The notes beneath the pieces are model-generated. The model was not told where the DNA came from. It worked only from the letters and a program-made list of their open reading frames with translations, and did no database searches. The position numbers were made by a program, and so were the translations under genes. From Mastigias papua (Eukaryota > Cnidaria > Scyphozoa > Rhizostomeae > Mastigiidae), in assembly GCA_964019165.1 (NCBI GenBank), contig OZ025282.1, forward strand, positions 5,637,131-5,701,130: a stretch of DNA of 64,000 nucleotides, in the 5' to 3' direction. Positions 26,901 to 55,242 of this stretch are shown one piece after another. Position 1 is the stretch's first letter. Each line of letters starts with the position of its first letter.

Positions 26901-29900
26901 TGTTGCATTATACACATGATGAAATTTGAAAAATTAAATGAGAATGCTGAATGAGAAGCTGGCAAAATGGCAGAATGAATAGAGAGAGAAACTTGGTTTA
27001 TACATGCAATGTTTATGTTCACTATAGTTCTGTTGGTTTTAGCCACCACTTATGTAACATACAAAATCTGTAATAATCTTGTGCAATAATGGAGGTTATG
27101 TTAGCTGAATCATATTTTGCTATTGTCAAGTATAATCTTCTTTCTGTGCTCATTTTTATTACATAATGATTTATTACTATTGATTATTCATGTTATGTCA
27201 AATTATTATATTTTAATTTCATGCCATATTGTTATTGATTTAGCACTGGCTAGCACTTGATCAGGAACTTTCAAAACAACTAAAAAGTATGTCTTGCCAT
27301 TTATTTGATTCTCCATATTGCAACTAATTCATTGCTCTATCAAATATGTAGAGCCTCTAGTTATATTTCATCTGAAACTTAAGCTTTGTCAGCCATGAAA
27401 TCCTTGTGCTCTAAATCTTGTATGTATTGTCTTTGTAGTTGTTCACTTTTCTGCAAAGATGCAATCATGTTGAATAGTTTTTTTACCTATTTCTCTTAAG
27501 AGTTTGCATTTTTTTGCAGATACAAAACAACCATACATGTTTTTCTTTCGAATAAAATTTTACCCTACTAATCCAACAAAACTTCATGAAGAAATTACAA
27601 GGTATGACCCCTTGAAATAGATTTTTTCAGTCTTATAGATCTTCATATGCATACGGATACTACATTAGTAGATAAGTCATCAAAAGAAGCTTTTTTGTCT
27701 AGTTTTGCAAATACGGTCTTTGATTATTAGCTTATTCTTGATGTCATGTTACCTTAATCTACTTTTTAGATATCAGCTATTCTTGCAGTTAAAGAGAGAT
27801 ATTCTACATGGAAGGTATATACATTTATAGAAATTTAGTAGTAGTTTCACTCTGTAGAGTTATGGAATAAGAGATAAATGAGTTAGTCAATGATCAACTA
27901 AATTATGGGCTCAATGTGTCAAAATAATGAATAAGTGAATAGTTTGGGTTGGCCAGTTAATCAGTGATGAAATTGATAATGCTACTTAGTTATATGTAAA
28001 TTGATGTGGTAATCAAAGGCAGGGAGAATCCTAGCAAATTTGCAACAATAGGTTATATCCAATACTGCTACCTCTGATTCTCTCACCATCAGCTGCTTGT
28101 TCATTAATTTCTAGGTTGCTCTGTCCTTTTGATGAAATCACAGAGCTAGCTGCACTCATTGTTCAAGGTAATAATTTCTAATGTTATCTTTCTCTTCACT
28201 CCCCTATCTGCTGACTTTTTATGAGATGATATTGAGCATTGGCCATACTTCCTGCAAGATTGAGCTTTGGTGGCCATAGTGTTTTGTGCAGCTGTAGGAA
28301 GCATGGGAGTCTTAATTGTCCAAGTTTGTTATGTTCAAACAATGGTTACCCTGGGACCACATTGTTGTGATTTTGGCAAGATGTTGCAGCTTATCTCATA
28401 AACTATATATGCCAACTATGAAATAATTTGAAAATATGTTGCTTTGCATTGTATACTAGTAAACTGATTTTATGGTCAATCTTTATGTACTGAATATTTT
28501 TGTTTGCTCAATATGGGCTTTCAGTTGTGTATTTAAAAAGTACCCTTAGACAACTATTTAGAGTCAAAGGTGTTGAAGGCAAGAATGAGGAAAGCACTAT
28601 TTATGAGGCTGTATACAGTTAAGCATTTCAACACTTGAAGACCTAACTGAATTAAGCAAGTGTCTTTGTTGTGGCTCTGAGTCACTTCCACTTCAGTCAT
28701 TGTCATTCATTCCAAGAAATAATCCACCGATAATCTGTAACAAGCAATATCTATAACAGATAGCAAGATTATACTAGCGTTTCCCTCTTGGATTGGTTGA
28801 GTTTTTGCTCCTTCTAGTGTACGATCAGTTAAGATGTAGATTACTGCATTTCATAGAGTATTTTGCAGCCTTCACTGAACTGCAATCTCTAATGTTAAAT
28901 TAGGCAAGGATTACTTGCAGCAGACACATCTACTTGATTTGAAATAGCACTCAAGCAACTGGGCTTTTGCCTCAATATTGTTTTAGGTGGGGAGGGGATC
29001 ACTAGCCATCACGTTTGACTGGGAATATACTATTGTCAAATAGACTGAATTATTCAGTGGGCGTTCCAAGGACTTTTAGCAGCGATTGTATGCATGTGCA
29101 ACTGACAGGGCTGATTTTAAGTAGTTGTATGGATGCATCTAGTGAAAGGAGCCAGTGGCGTGAATTGGCGTTAATGTGTCGCATAACTGATGTTAATTTT
29201 CTATTCATAATGACTTTAAAGACCGCTCTAGTCATTTCTCGTGAATCTTGTGCTTTTGATTGTAGCTTGAACCCATATAAATTATGGGTTATGCACATGG
29301 AAAGTCGCTTGTTGTGTCTTAGCTTACAAATTTCATGGATTTGTGAATAGTTGATACACTTAGAATTCTCGCTTTGGTGGTTTTCAGCGGAAGCTGGGGA
29401 TTATTGTGAGGAGGAACACCAAGAAAATTACATTAGCAGCATTAAACTTTTACCGCGGCAGGTTGGTTGGAAATTTTTACAGAAAACTTCGATAATTTAA
29501 AAATTAATATTAGTGGACAGCGATTGAGCACTAGCAGAACGTGAACTCAGCTGACACGCTTTTGTAGAAATAATGCCAGATTATGAGAGAATAGGCATGC
29601 ATCTTTGAACGGAAGATTTCAGCTTTCTTTTGCAAGTGATCTCAGCTTCTTAGCAAGCATTGAAAAAGTAGCAGGACGAAGCCGAACGATGTGCTTAAAC
29701 TCCGAAATTGTTCAATCTCCGCCTTCTATAGCACAACGGAGAGTACAGCCATATCAAAACTTAGCCATTAGTATTGTAAATTATTTGCCATTTGCACCCT
29801 GTGCTCATGCATATAGCTTACGCCATATTTCAGTCAGCAAAACATTTGTGTATGCGAATGGCAGGTTTTTGTCTGAAATTGTTGGATGGGCAAAGAGGGG

Positions 29901-32900
29901 CAACATCTTTGTTTGGGCGGGAAATGCCCCTGTGCCCCATGTAGCTTCGTGCCTGCTTCTTATCGCTATCTCTCCTTTTCGTAGACCGAAAAACTAGAAG
30001 ATAGAATTGCTGAAATTCATAAATCCTTGCGGTAAGGTCCTTTCCGTTATAGACTATATCATATCGAGTGAGAAAATTATACATTTTGATAATTAATTCT
30101 TTAGTGAATAATTGTGCTTGATTTGATTTTTCTTATTTTGTGGGATTCAAGATCACGAGTTTTGCCTATTACGCTTCCATTTTTATTTGGTAATGGCCAT
30201 TCAATCCCTTTTCCATTTTTGTCTAGTGGGCAAACCCCTGCGGAAGCGGAAGAGAAATTCTTGGACCAATCACAGAAAATGGAGTTGTATGGTGTAGATC
30301 CGCACGCCTGTCGAGTAAGCATGATTTCTCATATAGCTGTAAGAAATTTCGGAAGATGTACTCTACTCGAATTTCATGTATTAATTCTCTATTCATACTT
30401 AGCGCCTTCTTTGTATCACCTCCCTAATCGTACAAATTCACTTTGGGCAACGGTTGGAACAGTCTACCTGTCACTGTTCTTCTTTCATAGCATCGTCTGT
30501 ACCTCAGTCCACTTCACTTAACGCTGTTTTGTGATATTAGCAACATGGATATTTTATGCGAACAACAGGCCTTTTTTGGTGAAGCATTCAAATAGTAATA
30601 TCTCTGATTGGATGAGAGTTAATAAACTAAGCATAAACCCGGATAAGACTGAATTCATGGTTATTGGCAATCCCCGTCGAACAAACAAGTTTGCCGATTT
30701 GCCCCCTTTCTTTCTTGGAAAAAATGAAATAAGTAGGGTTGACAAAACAAAATATCTTGGAGTAGTGGTAGATGACAAACTAAACTGGGGAAATCAGTTC
30801 AGGTCAGTCAAAGGAAAAATTACCAGCTGCCTGACATCTTTAAAAATGTTAAAGAACATAATCCCCCAGTCACAACTTATGCACGTTTATTACGCATTAA
30901 TAGAAAGTCATCTGAGATATGCAAATGTAGTCTGGGGAAGTTTATCCGATACAAAAATGGAAGCACTTCAACGGCTACAAAACAGAACCTTTGATGTAAT
31001 CGACTCATCGAGATTTAAGGATTCATGGGAAAGAAGGTCACTAAATGTAAATCAGCTAATGCTTTTTGATCGTTCAGCTATGACATTCAAAATGGTGAAC
31101 AATCTTTGTCCTGAAATCCTGCAGAACAAATTTCAAGAAAGGTCTTCCATTTCCAAATATAAAACAAGGAACATGAGAGACCTTCATTTTCAAAGGCCAA
31201 ACTTAGAATGCGTAAAGAAAAGCTTCTAGTATACCGGGGCACGAGTATGGAACAGCATTCCACAACCCATCAAAGATGATAGATCAATAATCACATTTGA
31301 AAAAAGTCTAAAAACTCATTTTTTGAGCTGAAAAAGTACTTTTGAAAAAAAAGTCCTTTTTGAAAAACACGAATTCATGGAGGAGCAGTATCCGGCTTTA
31401 GTTAATTAGGTTTTTTTTGTAGGTTATATAAGTTTAATTAGTTACTATTGTAGAAATGTTGTAAATTTAGGTCTTCTTTATTAGCTACTGAATGAATTTC
31501 GTGTATAAATAACTTATAATAATAAATAATAATAATAATTTGAACAATGTGCATGTGTGAAATAACTTGTCTGTACATTTTTTGCAGGATCAAGATGATG
31601 CCGAGTTATATCTAGGCCTCACTCCGCAAGGCATACAAATAATACGAGATGCAAAAAGGGTTTCTGGCTTTCCATGGTAAAGTCGCAACCTTTGTTTCAA
31701 ATCACATTATCTAAATATTGATTCGTTTCGTGATTATAGGTAATTCTGTGATGAAAATCCTCAGCTACATTTAGTGGTTATAGATAGCTCTACAACCATT
31801 AATTTGACGCACAAAGGTTGCAAACATGGTAAATTTGCAGCCTTTCTGTTTGAAATCGTATTGTCTGAATAAGGATTTGTTTAATGTTTAGTGATTTATC
31901 GCTAATTTGCTGTAGACATCATACAGCGGAAAATGCGAAAGCTTCCCGCCTTAGCAAGGATTCGACGAATGCGTTGTTGAAGGTGGTACAGGTGGACATT
32001 GTGACCTGTTGTTTTGTCTTTATCTTTCTAATGTTCTTGGTCTATTGTATGCCACACCTATCTACTATAATCATGCATTCTGTGATAATACCGTTAGGCC
32101 TAGTTCAGCTGGCCTAGTTAATACAGAGCATTTTGAGCGCAGCTAATTAAACTCCGTGTTAATCTCTTTTCAGGCGCTCTTGGGCCGCTTCGAATTCGAG
32201 TGTAAATTCAAACTGCGAATATTAATGTATTCAATTCACATCAACTCATATCAAGCAGTGTTTGAAAATCAAGTAGTCGGAAATACATTTGTATGAAACT
32301 GCTAAACAGAAACAGAATTATGATCAACTGAGGTTGAATTATTTGGACGAAAAATGTATATCTAATTCGCAATCTTGTACAGCTATTATTGTCTTGTTTT
32401 GAAGAAAATCATCCTAGATCTAGTCGAAATTATCCTCTTTTCTAAAGAATACCAACACATATTTCAATTTTCCGTTGATTCACTCGTGCAGCTCCTGAAT
32501 GACTTTAAGAATCAGGACGACGACAAAGAGAGTCCTCGTGAATTCAGTATACTTCCAATATTCGACTATTCCATAAATAAGCCTATTTCAGTGTACCTAT
32601 ACATAAGACTGTTTCATAATTAAGACTATTCCATAATACAGGACACTGTCTGCAAATTAACTTGGACAAACACTTTGGCAAACACTCGGAAATTCTTCCA
32701 TACCACATTTTAATTCGCTGCGCTCCTATTGTACTAAATGATTTAGGCCTTGGGAAGTTCTTAAGTTTTTGCTTATTGGAATGGTATTGTTTGTAGTCTT
32801 CCTATGTTTTTATATTTCTATCTTTTTTTTGTATCAGGCCCGATATTAATAAAGTCACTTATGAGAGCCGATCATTCTTTATCCAGACTCTAAAAAATAA

Positions 32901-35272
32901 GGTTCGTTTCTCATGTACATTTTTTCATTTAGCCCTTTTTTGTTGTGATTGTAGCTCTATTCCATACCCAGAAACCGGGCCCCGAAACAGTTTCTGGTGA
33001 ACTATATATGGATGGTCTTACACTGAGTTTTGTTTTTTGCCATAATGTTCTTGCAGTGAGAATCTGAGTGTGCCTACAAACTTTGTTTATCGTACTCTTG
33101 ATTATTCTTGGCTTATTAATTTTTAGAAGAAGACAAACTACTCGTTTAAGCTGAGTGACAGCTTATCTTGCAAACACTTATGGAAATGCACTGTTGAACA
33201 AATGGGATTTTATGGGTGTGTTTAGATTTTGTTGCATTCCGCAGCATTTTGATGTCTATACAGAAAACCTTATCATCCTTTTGCCGTGCTTTTTATGACA
33301 TGTTGAACTTATAACTCCGTGCTTCATTCGCAGTAAATGCGAATAATGTGACGATAGTTTCTTTTGCCCATTGTCATTGCAAAGCAAAAGAGTTTATGGT
33401 TTTCAAGGTTTTTGCCTTTGAAAAGCATCGTCTAGTTTCAGTGTGCCATTTGGTGTAAGAGTTTCAGACTTAGGTAAATTGAAAACTCTGGACATGGAAT
33501 GGATGGGGTGTTTTATTGAAGGATTTTAGTCAACAATGCTATGTAATATAAGGAATTTTTAACTATTCAAGCTTACCCCCAAGCAAGGTCCACCTTAGGA
33601 ATATGAAAACGATGACATGTTCAAAGTGAAGAAAGTTTGAAATGAATGTAGAAGTGTACATTCGTGGAGAACCCATTGAAATTCAGTTGACATGTATTTT
33701 ATAGCGATATTTGTCGCTTGTAGTTAATGAACTTGCTGTATTTGCTAAATTGGTGATTTTCTAGTGGAGCTGGGAAGAAATCTCATCACGCAAAACGCTC
33801 GACTTTATCGCCTCAAAATCTGTTTAGGAGAAAAAAGTACACATACAGGTAATTTAGCTGTTTATAAGCTCCTCTCTATTAGGCTCCCATTATGAAGCGA
33901 AGAACTGAACATTGTTGTCAACTCTTGCAGTTCCCTAAGTTTTTTCTATAGGGGTGTTCCGAAGTTATGAAATGACCCTGGTGATTCTGATAAAGATGAG
34001 AAAATTATAGATATCTAAGATTTCAATGAAACATGATATTTAGCAATTTGAGTAGACTGTAGAAAGTGCTAGTATCAGTTGTCTGTCATGGATACATTGG
34101 ATAGCAAACGCACAAAGGGCAATTTTATAGCGTTGTCATTTTGAGTGTATAAGGCCCCCTGTGTCTATTATTCCCCCTCCCTTTTTGGCCTCTCTCTTGA
34201 GCCTCAAAGTTTATTGTTAGCTTGATAGAGTTTTTATGGTACGTGAACAATAGTAAGGCCTGGTTTTTATAGAAGGCCAGTGTTGAAAGCGCTTGAGGTT
34301 TAACTGAGGTCCGGTTTTGAAAAGACCATGTTTTTTTAAAGATGTCCAGTTTTGAACAAGGTAATTTTTGAACCTTCCTTATTTTCAACAGTTGTCTCGG
34401 GAGAATGTGTATGTATCTAGAGGGGATAGTTTGATAAGTCATTGGGAAATCGGATCCGAATTTAGAGGTTTTAGTCATTAATTATTATCTGATTACCCTG
34501 TACCACACATCTTGTATTCATTTGAAATGGCCGCCGAATGTGGAAGTAGCTAATTTAATATTTTTGCGGTTTTCTTACAAGGGGAAAGACTGAAACTCAG
34601 ATAAGTTCGGAAAGTGAGAAAATCAATCGCTTGCAGCCGTCATTTTCAAGGTATTTTTATTTACCTTTGCCTTCATCCTTTCTTATTTCGTTCGGTATTT
34701 GTTTTGTGTTTATTTTTATACTCTGGTACTTCTCCATAGGTATTTTCCGTATCTTTCTTGGGATATTTCAACCTTTATTTTCTGTCGTTAGAACACCGAG
34801 CATCCGCATGATCCCTTCCCGGAAGACAAGTACCCAAGCAAGTCGGAATTCATTTGCTATGGATGATCGTGCATCACAGGATTTCTCGACTGCAGATCAA
34901 AACAATCGTAATTCGGTTGTTTACCCATTGAGTGTAGAGGATGATAAGACAGGAGCCAACGATGACAACAATATAGATCATCTTAAAAAGTTTGAAACGA
35001 GCACTTTTCCGCCCGAGCCTCCATTGGATGCGTCGCGTACTTCACTTGTTGTTACCGACGAGGAGCTCTCCGAGACTGACCACACGCAACATGAATCAGA
35101 ATCAGCTGGCGAAGTTGAAGGTACTTTGCAGGTAAACGAAGAAAAACCGGCTGGAGAAAGTGAAAAATCTTTCATATCGAGAAGTTTTATTTGGCCTTTT
35201 ATTCTAGGACTACTAGTATTGCTCATAGGTGTTATTTTGGAGGTGAAATTTAATGTTATAAGAAGTGCATAG
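23944..35272 (+). CDS. FRMD5: FERM domain-containing protein, FRMD3/FRMD5 type
   Basis: Membrane-cytoskeleton adaptor with an N-terminal FERM module and a C-terminal membrane anchor. Fifteen in-frame exons: 23944-24033, 25752-25856, 27244-27286, 27520-27601, 27770-27814, 28115-28167, 29388-29461, 29985-30031, 30227-30314, 31588-31676, 32838-32901, 33127-33215, 33765-33848, 34582-34650, 34792-35272; 500 residues (human FRMD5 570). F1: KIRLLDDSELSC and EKDYFGLRYVDNNKQRHWL. F2: PYMFFFRIKFYPTNP, LQLKRDILHGRLLCPF, KLEDRIAEIHKSLRGQTPA and YGVDPHAC. F3, about 210-312: LTPQGIQIIRDAKRV and ACKHLWKC-like SCKHLWKCTVEQMGFY. The long Ser/Asp/Glu-rich region 341-470 is poorly conserved. A hydrophobic segment at about 472-492 ends eight residues before the stop. 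AATAAA lies at 35321. FRMD3 and FRMD5 cannot be told apart here; the gene may predate their split. A LINE fragment sits in intron 9. Confidence 0.9.
26654..26735 (+). repeat. tRNA-like SINE head
   Basis: The text CCCAGATATCTCAGTTGGTA resembles a tRNA A box (TRGCTCAGTTGG). About 40 bp later, GGTGTTTGAGCCCC resembles a B box (GGTTCGANNCC). The D and acceptor stems do not pair well, so it is not a functional tRNA; a tRNA-derived SINE is the likely explanation. It lies in an FRMD intron. Confidence 0.4.
30595..31541 (+). mobile_element. 5'-truncated non-LTR retrotransposon (CR1/L2-like RT tail)
   Basis: Lies in FRMD intron 9, same strand as the gene. It encodes the C-terminal part of a LINE reverse transcriptase: ISDWMRVNKLSINPDKTEFM, YLGVVVDDKLNWGNQ, a SHLRYANVVWGSLSDTK block and LQRLQNR. 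An in-frame TAG at 31227-31229 replaces the residue after KKSF. The frame then continues YTGARVWNSIPQPIKDDRSI to a natural TGA near 31329. The 3' end is an AATAATAATAA-type simple repeat, typical of CR1/L2-like tails. The catalytic YADD region is absent. Confidence 0.8.
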
Positions 35273-36205
35273 TATTACACATAACGTAGTAGCGAGTGAA
35301 AATATTGTCAAATCACACTGAATAAAATCTAGAAGAATTGTAGCTAGACTGCACGTTTCTTTCTATAAGAAAGTGGCTTATAGGAAGTAGTGGTCGGCTG
35401 TTCAAAAAGCCAAGAAAGTTCAATACTGGTGTTTGGAGACCTTTGAAAGATGATAAACGTATATGCATTTGAAATTCCAATTTCATCATGCAATTCCACC
35501 ACCTAATTCGCTTAATTTACACAGATTTCGTTTGTTTACCTATGTATTCCACTGTTAGGCTTGTACCTTTACTGTCGGCCTTTGTTAGCGCCGTTCTCAA
35601 GCATTCTTGCTAAGAAAGTCTCAAGAAAGTTTTGGTACTAAAATCGTGGAAAAGCTAAGTATGCTTCAATATTGGACCTGAGGAAACTTCCTTATAGAAA
35701 AAAACGTGTAGATTGATTAGATAAAACGTAGCGTATTGGTCATCATGAAAATAGGCATTATTCTCTTTCTCTGTTCAGTTGACCATCCTTAGAAAGATAG
35801 CATCAAAAGTTATGATTTTTCGTTGTTCCACATACATTTTATATCTCGTCATAGCATTCGATAGTAATCTTGTGTAACTTTCCAGGTAATTTCAAGTTAA
35901 ATTTGACTCTCTAATTTGTTTGCCAGACAGACTGATAGTATTTTTGCTTATTACTCAAATTTGTGACAATATGTCATAATTTGGAGGTATGTAGCGATAT
36001 CATTGCGATCATCTTTTTCTTCAAATCTTTTACCCGCCCCCTTAGTCTTCCAGATTTGTCAAAATACTTGTTAATCTTTTGTCGTCTGTCCTTGTCCAAC
36101 ATCGCCCTTTCGTTCCCTTTTCAAGCTTTCTTGTGGCAAGCTTTATATCTTCGTTGCTTTTTGATTTAGACTAGTACACTTTTTTCATAAGAGCACTCTT
36201 TGCAG

Positions 36206-36293
36206 GAACACTGAGGCTCGATTTGCCAAAACAATAGAAACACTGCAGGATCATGGTCTACCTCAGATGAGAATTTCCACAAAGGCTTGTTGA
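36206..36293 (+). CDS. Candidate alternative last exon of the FRMD gene
   Basis: A strong acceptor (CTCTTTGCAG) at 36196-36205 is followed by 88 nt open in exactly the phase left by FRMD exon 14 (34650). Joined, it gives R-NTEARFAKTIETLQDHGL-PQMRISTKAC and a stop at 36291-36293. This would replace the 160-residue exon 15, removing the acidic region and membrane anchor and yielding a soluble form of about 369 residues. The composition is protein-like. No transcript data are available, so it stays a candidate. Confidence 0.35.
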
Positions 36294-37627
36294 AGTAATT
36301 AGTTCGATTGATTTCTTTTGCCAAAAAAGTTCTTGTCGTAGAAACTGTATATTTGCATGTAGCTTCTCAAATATTTGCAAAAAGTCACTGTTAATTTTAA
36401 GAATATTTGAGGCTAAACGTGTCACAAAATTAAAAACATCGAGCCTTTGTCAAAATTATCTGGTTTTTTAAAAGAAATGGTGTAGTGCTATATATTTTGT
36501 AATTTGTGCGTCAAACCACAAATAACTGAAGCTTCCTTGTACAAACTTCCCATTTTCCACATGATTGTGGCTATTCCCGTCCCATTGTTCCATAGCATAT
36601 TCAATATTTTTTGCCCTACTTCTTCCATCACATGCTTACATGTATTGGAAGCTATCCTTATTAAGTTTCTTATGTTCATTTGAATCATTTTAGCCTTTTA
36701 ATCACGAATATAATGGTAGATATTAGATGTATTGGAATAACGAGAGTTTGATTTGAGGTACTTCCTTTTTTACTCTGCCGTATCAGATTGCTTACGATTG
36801 CTTTTGTTGCAAGGAAAGAACAATTCAGGTGTTTCGTGGAATTCTGAGGCTATTCTGTACCTTTACACGTGAATTAAAAGTGGCTCCCATAGACGGGAAA
36901 TAAAATATGTATATTTGATTATTGTGTAAGTTATTTGCAACATCAGAAAAAGGGAGTTCATACATAGGCGTAGGAGGTGTGGGGGCTGAGAGGGCTGCAG
37001 CCTTTCCAGTTGGGTCTGAAATCCAGTTGGGTGTGATTTCCCACACCCTCCCCCTCCCACCCCAGTTTGCACTTCACTGTTGATAAGGATTGGCGAAAAT
37101 CAAACCATTCCATGGCTCATGGTGGTTTTGCTTTATATGGTGTGGAGGAGCGTAGGCCGGCCTCGTCTTGCCCAGTTCTCTTTTGTTTCAAAATAGGGGC
37201 GCGAAAGTAAAGTTTTATCTTTGTCCATGGAAATAAGTATTTTATACCAACGTCTTGTATGGTATAAGGTTTTAACTAATCGTTAGATTTATCTGAAAAT
37301 ACTTTGGTGATTTCGTCCCCAGCAGCGGAGATGGACTGTAGGTCTGCAAATGGACTGGAAAATACGGTTTGACTCAACTGTGGACTTCGTTCTGTCATTC
37401 GTTTGGTAATAGTCATTTCTGAATTGTGCCTTAGACTCAGAAAAGAGAAACAGATTTATATTGGTGCTGCATCATATTTACCGGAAAAAGAATCTTGAAA
37501 ATGCATCGCTCTATCAAAGAGGAGCTGGTTCAAGAGTAGGAATGGAAAGCAGATCTTTAGTTCAAGTATATCTCATTCTTTTGCACACAAGAAGTCTACA
37601 GATATTTAAATAGTATCAAAACATTGT
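36294..37627. other. Intergenic between FRMD and MCPH1
   Basis: No conserved coding signal. It contains a C-rich stretch near 37040-37065 and presumably the MCPH1 promoter and 5' UTR before 37628. An in-frame TAA lies 18-20 bp upstream of the MCPH1 ATG. Confidence 0.4.
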
Positions 37628-52532
<14,905 letters not shown>

Positions 52533-55242
52533 ACGCTTGAGCAAAAGCATAGAGGTATGACTGAAGTGAATTCCCACCCATGATGTTCAAACTGTGTGTT
52601 GTACGGCTTTTAGTAAAGATCTTGTGCATTTGGTTTTAAATAGACAATAATTAACTTAACTATTTATCTGTTTTACCATATGACAATGTGATTTTAAAAC
52701 TGTGCATTTCTCCCACTGTACCTCTTGGGTAGTCACGAACGCTCTACGACTGTAAATGGCCATAATAGTTTATGTGACGTCTTGTGTAGCACTCCCTCTA
52801 CCACATTGGTAACTATAAGGCGCTTTTAAGTTTATATTTGATATGATGAGGAAGAGACATTGCTGGAAAGTGTGCAGATTTATTACATTGGCCATCTGGC
52901 TAAATGGCATAGAGATTCTTAGTACTTTTGTCGAAAAGTATTCTCGGGTTATATGAAAATTGATTATGCCAGTATAATGATTATTTAGATTTTTAATAAA
53001 TATTGACAAGCGCATTGAAAGTGCATTCGGTAGCACCTGCCTCACAATTAGATCTTTAGAGCTGTAATGGTTTTTGAATGTAGTTTTGTAGAAACTATTT
53101 AAGGATTTTTATTCCTTTTCACGTTTTTACACCCAAGCTTTGCCAGTGGGTCTATGACAAGAGTTTTAGTTTAAATACTTTTGACGATTCTCATAAATTT
53201 AATTGCTCAATTTTCCCTGTAATTTTTAATCTGTTTTATGAAATGCGTGCAATTTTCTGTGTTTTTTCCATTTCATAATGCTCCCAAACTCTTGAGATCT
53301 TTTGAGATATTTCAAGCGTTGAATAAAAAGCAATTAACTGGCTGAATTTTGAGCATACGTCGGAAGGACGTGCAATACATATTAAGCGATTACTCCTATT
53401 TGACAGAAAATTTTAAGCTTTTAGTGGCGCCTCGTTGATTCTATTGCATGCAGGCCTCTGCACATTTTCCCTGTATGCAAACCAACTTCGAAATTTCCTT
53501 TCGTATGACCAACCTTTTTATCTGGTCAACCTTGGTGGAAAGATCCATGCGATTTCAATCTATGCATTGACAATTTGCCATACTGCGGTCAGAAGGATGA
53601 ATAGATTTGTACTTTTCATGATTTGATTCACTATGTGATTGTTAGGTGGAAACCAACGATATTATTGATGGTGGTCGGATGGAGATGATCGTGACAACTG
53701 TTGAATTTTTAATGTTTTAAAGCAATAGTGGAAAATACTTAGGAAGAAGGTCAAAAATTTAATGCACGTTGAACAGTATTACAAGGAATTCCATTGACTT
53801 GCGCAGTTCAAAGTGCAAAAGATTCGCAACAACGTGTTTTCTAATTAGTAACATAAGTCAACAAGACTTTTCCTCTTCTTCTCCTTCAGGCTTTACCAAG
53901 TTTTGTAGATAGAGGAGGGTCAGGAGGGACGAAAATCCACCTGTAAAGCTGGACCGCCAATTTGCTGGAAAATGTCTCATCTTGCCGGAAAACTGGCGCA
54001 GTCATTTTCACGAATAAGCGAATTATATTTCTATTATATTATATTTATATTATACCTATTATATTTCTGTAGGAAAATGTTCATTTTTTGCCCCTCATAA
54101 ATTTTCGTATCTACGCCACCGCCTCCAAGTATGTGTAGTCGCCGGTACGGATTTTCATCTCTTCTCCACAACGTCCTGTCACTCACCTGCTCTTCTATAA
54201 GTCGCATCATTTTGCTTCCATATCATTCCTGACTCCAATCCCTTCATTGTTTTTCGTCTTTCTCTTCTTCGCCCCACCACAATCGTTTCCATTAACTTTC
54301 TCAAATAGTTCTCCTCTCTGCTCACAAGATGCCCCAACCACCGGAACCTAAATCGTCTCAATTCCCCCATTCAGTTCCACCACTGCCATTTCTTACTCTA
54401 GGTCAACAGTATTATTACGCTACAGTAGTAAGATTGAGCAATGAGACTAGACAACAGAAAGTATACGCAGATGATGAAAATTTGCCAATGTTTAGTTTTT
54501 TGGATTCCTGTAATTGTCTACTACCAGCCTAGATCCATGCAGTTAGTTATTGAAAGATGAACTAGAAAAACCTTTTTATGTATTACACATCACACAACTC
54601 GTGAAACAGGTTATTATTTAAGTATGTGCTAGAAGTACATAGGTGCAGAAGATAGTCTACTGAAAATAAAAATAGCATTACCATGTTACTTATTGGGAAA
54701 AATCCATATTGTGGGACATTATTTCCGTTTCTAAGAGACAACGCCCTCGCTTTCATGATCTGCTTTCTTTTTCTAATAAGTCATATATTTCAAAGTGGTT
54801 CTGTGACTCCGTGTAACTCTGCGCGTTTATGCCTGTTTAAAGCTTGTTACCTAGTGCTGGGTTCTTCTTATTTCCTGCCAGACTATTATTTTTTCAAAAT
54901 ACTCTGTCCTTTTCGACTTACTGAGTTAGCTAAACAGAAATGAGCATTGATTTTGAGGCCTCCCTTTACTCTAAGTATGTTTCAATAGCTTCTGTCCAGG
55001 TTCTGACCTCTTGAATTCTCATGATGCATAATCTTACAGTTACGCTTTAACGTGAATTCGAGTGCCTTGGAGCAGAGTTATGTTTGGTGTCAAGAAAGAA
55101 AACATGTGAATGACACAAGGCCAAAACCTCTGTGAGCAATATGTCATATTCGTTGAGTTTCCAGATCTCGAACGACACTCTGCGCAAGTGCAAAAATCGT
55201 GTGAAAAGACGGGCAGAAGGGATCAGTCGATGAAGTTTGTAA
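52533..55242. other. Intergenic between MCPH1 and CSNK1G
   Basis: No recognised gene other than the LINE tail at 54113-54370. The interval includes the MCPH1 3' UTR. Several short open frames (for example 53435-53626, 54683-54943) show no family resemblance. Confidence 0.4.
54113..54370 (-). pseudogene. LINE 3' coding fragment
   Basis: The minus-strand frame FRFRWLGHLVSREENYLRKL, then GRRRERRKT, is the post-RT tail found in many non-LTR elements (RWLGHV.R....R......GRR.RGR). After a stop, a shifted frame continues DRTLWRREMK. The catalytic RT core is missing. It lies between MCPH1 and CSNK1G. Confidence 0.6.

Noticed and set aside
29015..29350. 111-residue open frame upstream of FRMD exon 7
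   Set aside because: Lies in an intron, does not match any family I know, and is not in phase with flanking exons.
30114..30521. 135-residue open frame spanning FRMD exon 9
   Set aside because: Only 30227-30314 is the true exon; the remainder runs into introns on both sides.
34631..35272. Single 213-residue open frame across the last FRMD intron
   Set aside because: The first part (34651-34791) is intron sequence with a GTATTT donor and a TTAG acceptor; splicing restores the FRMD frame.
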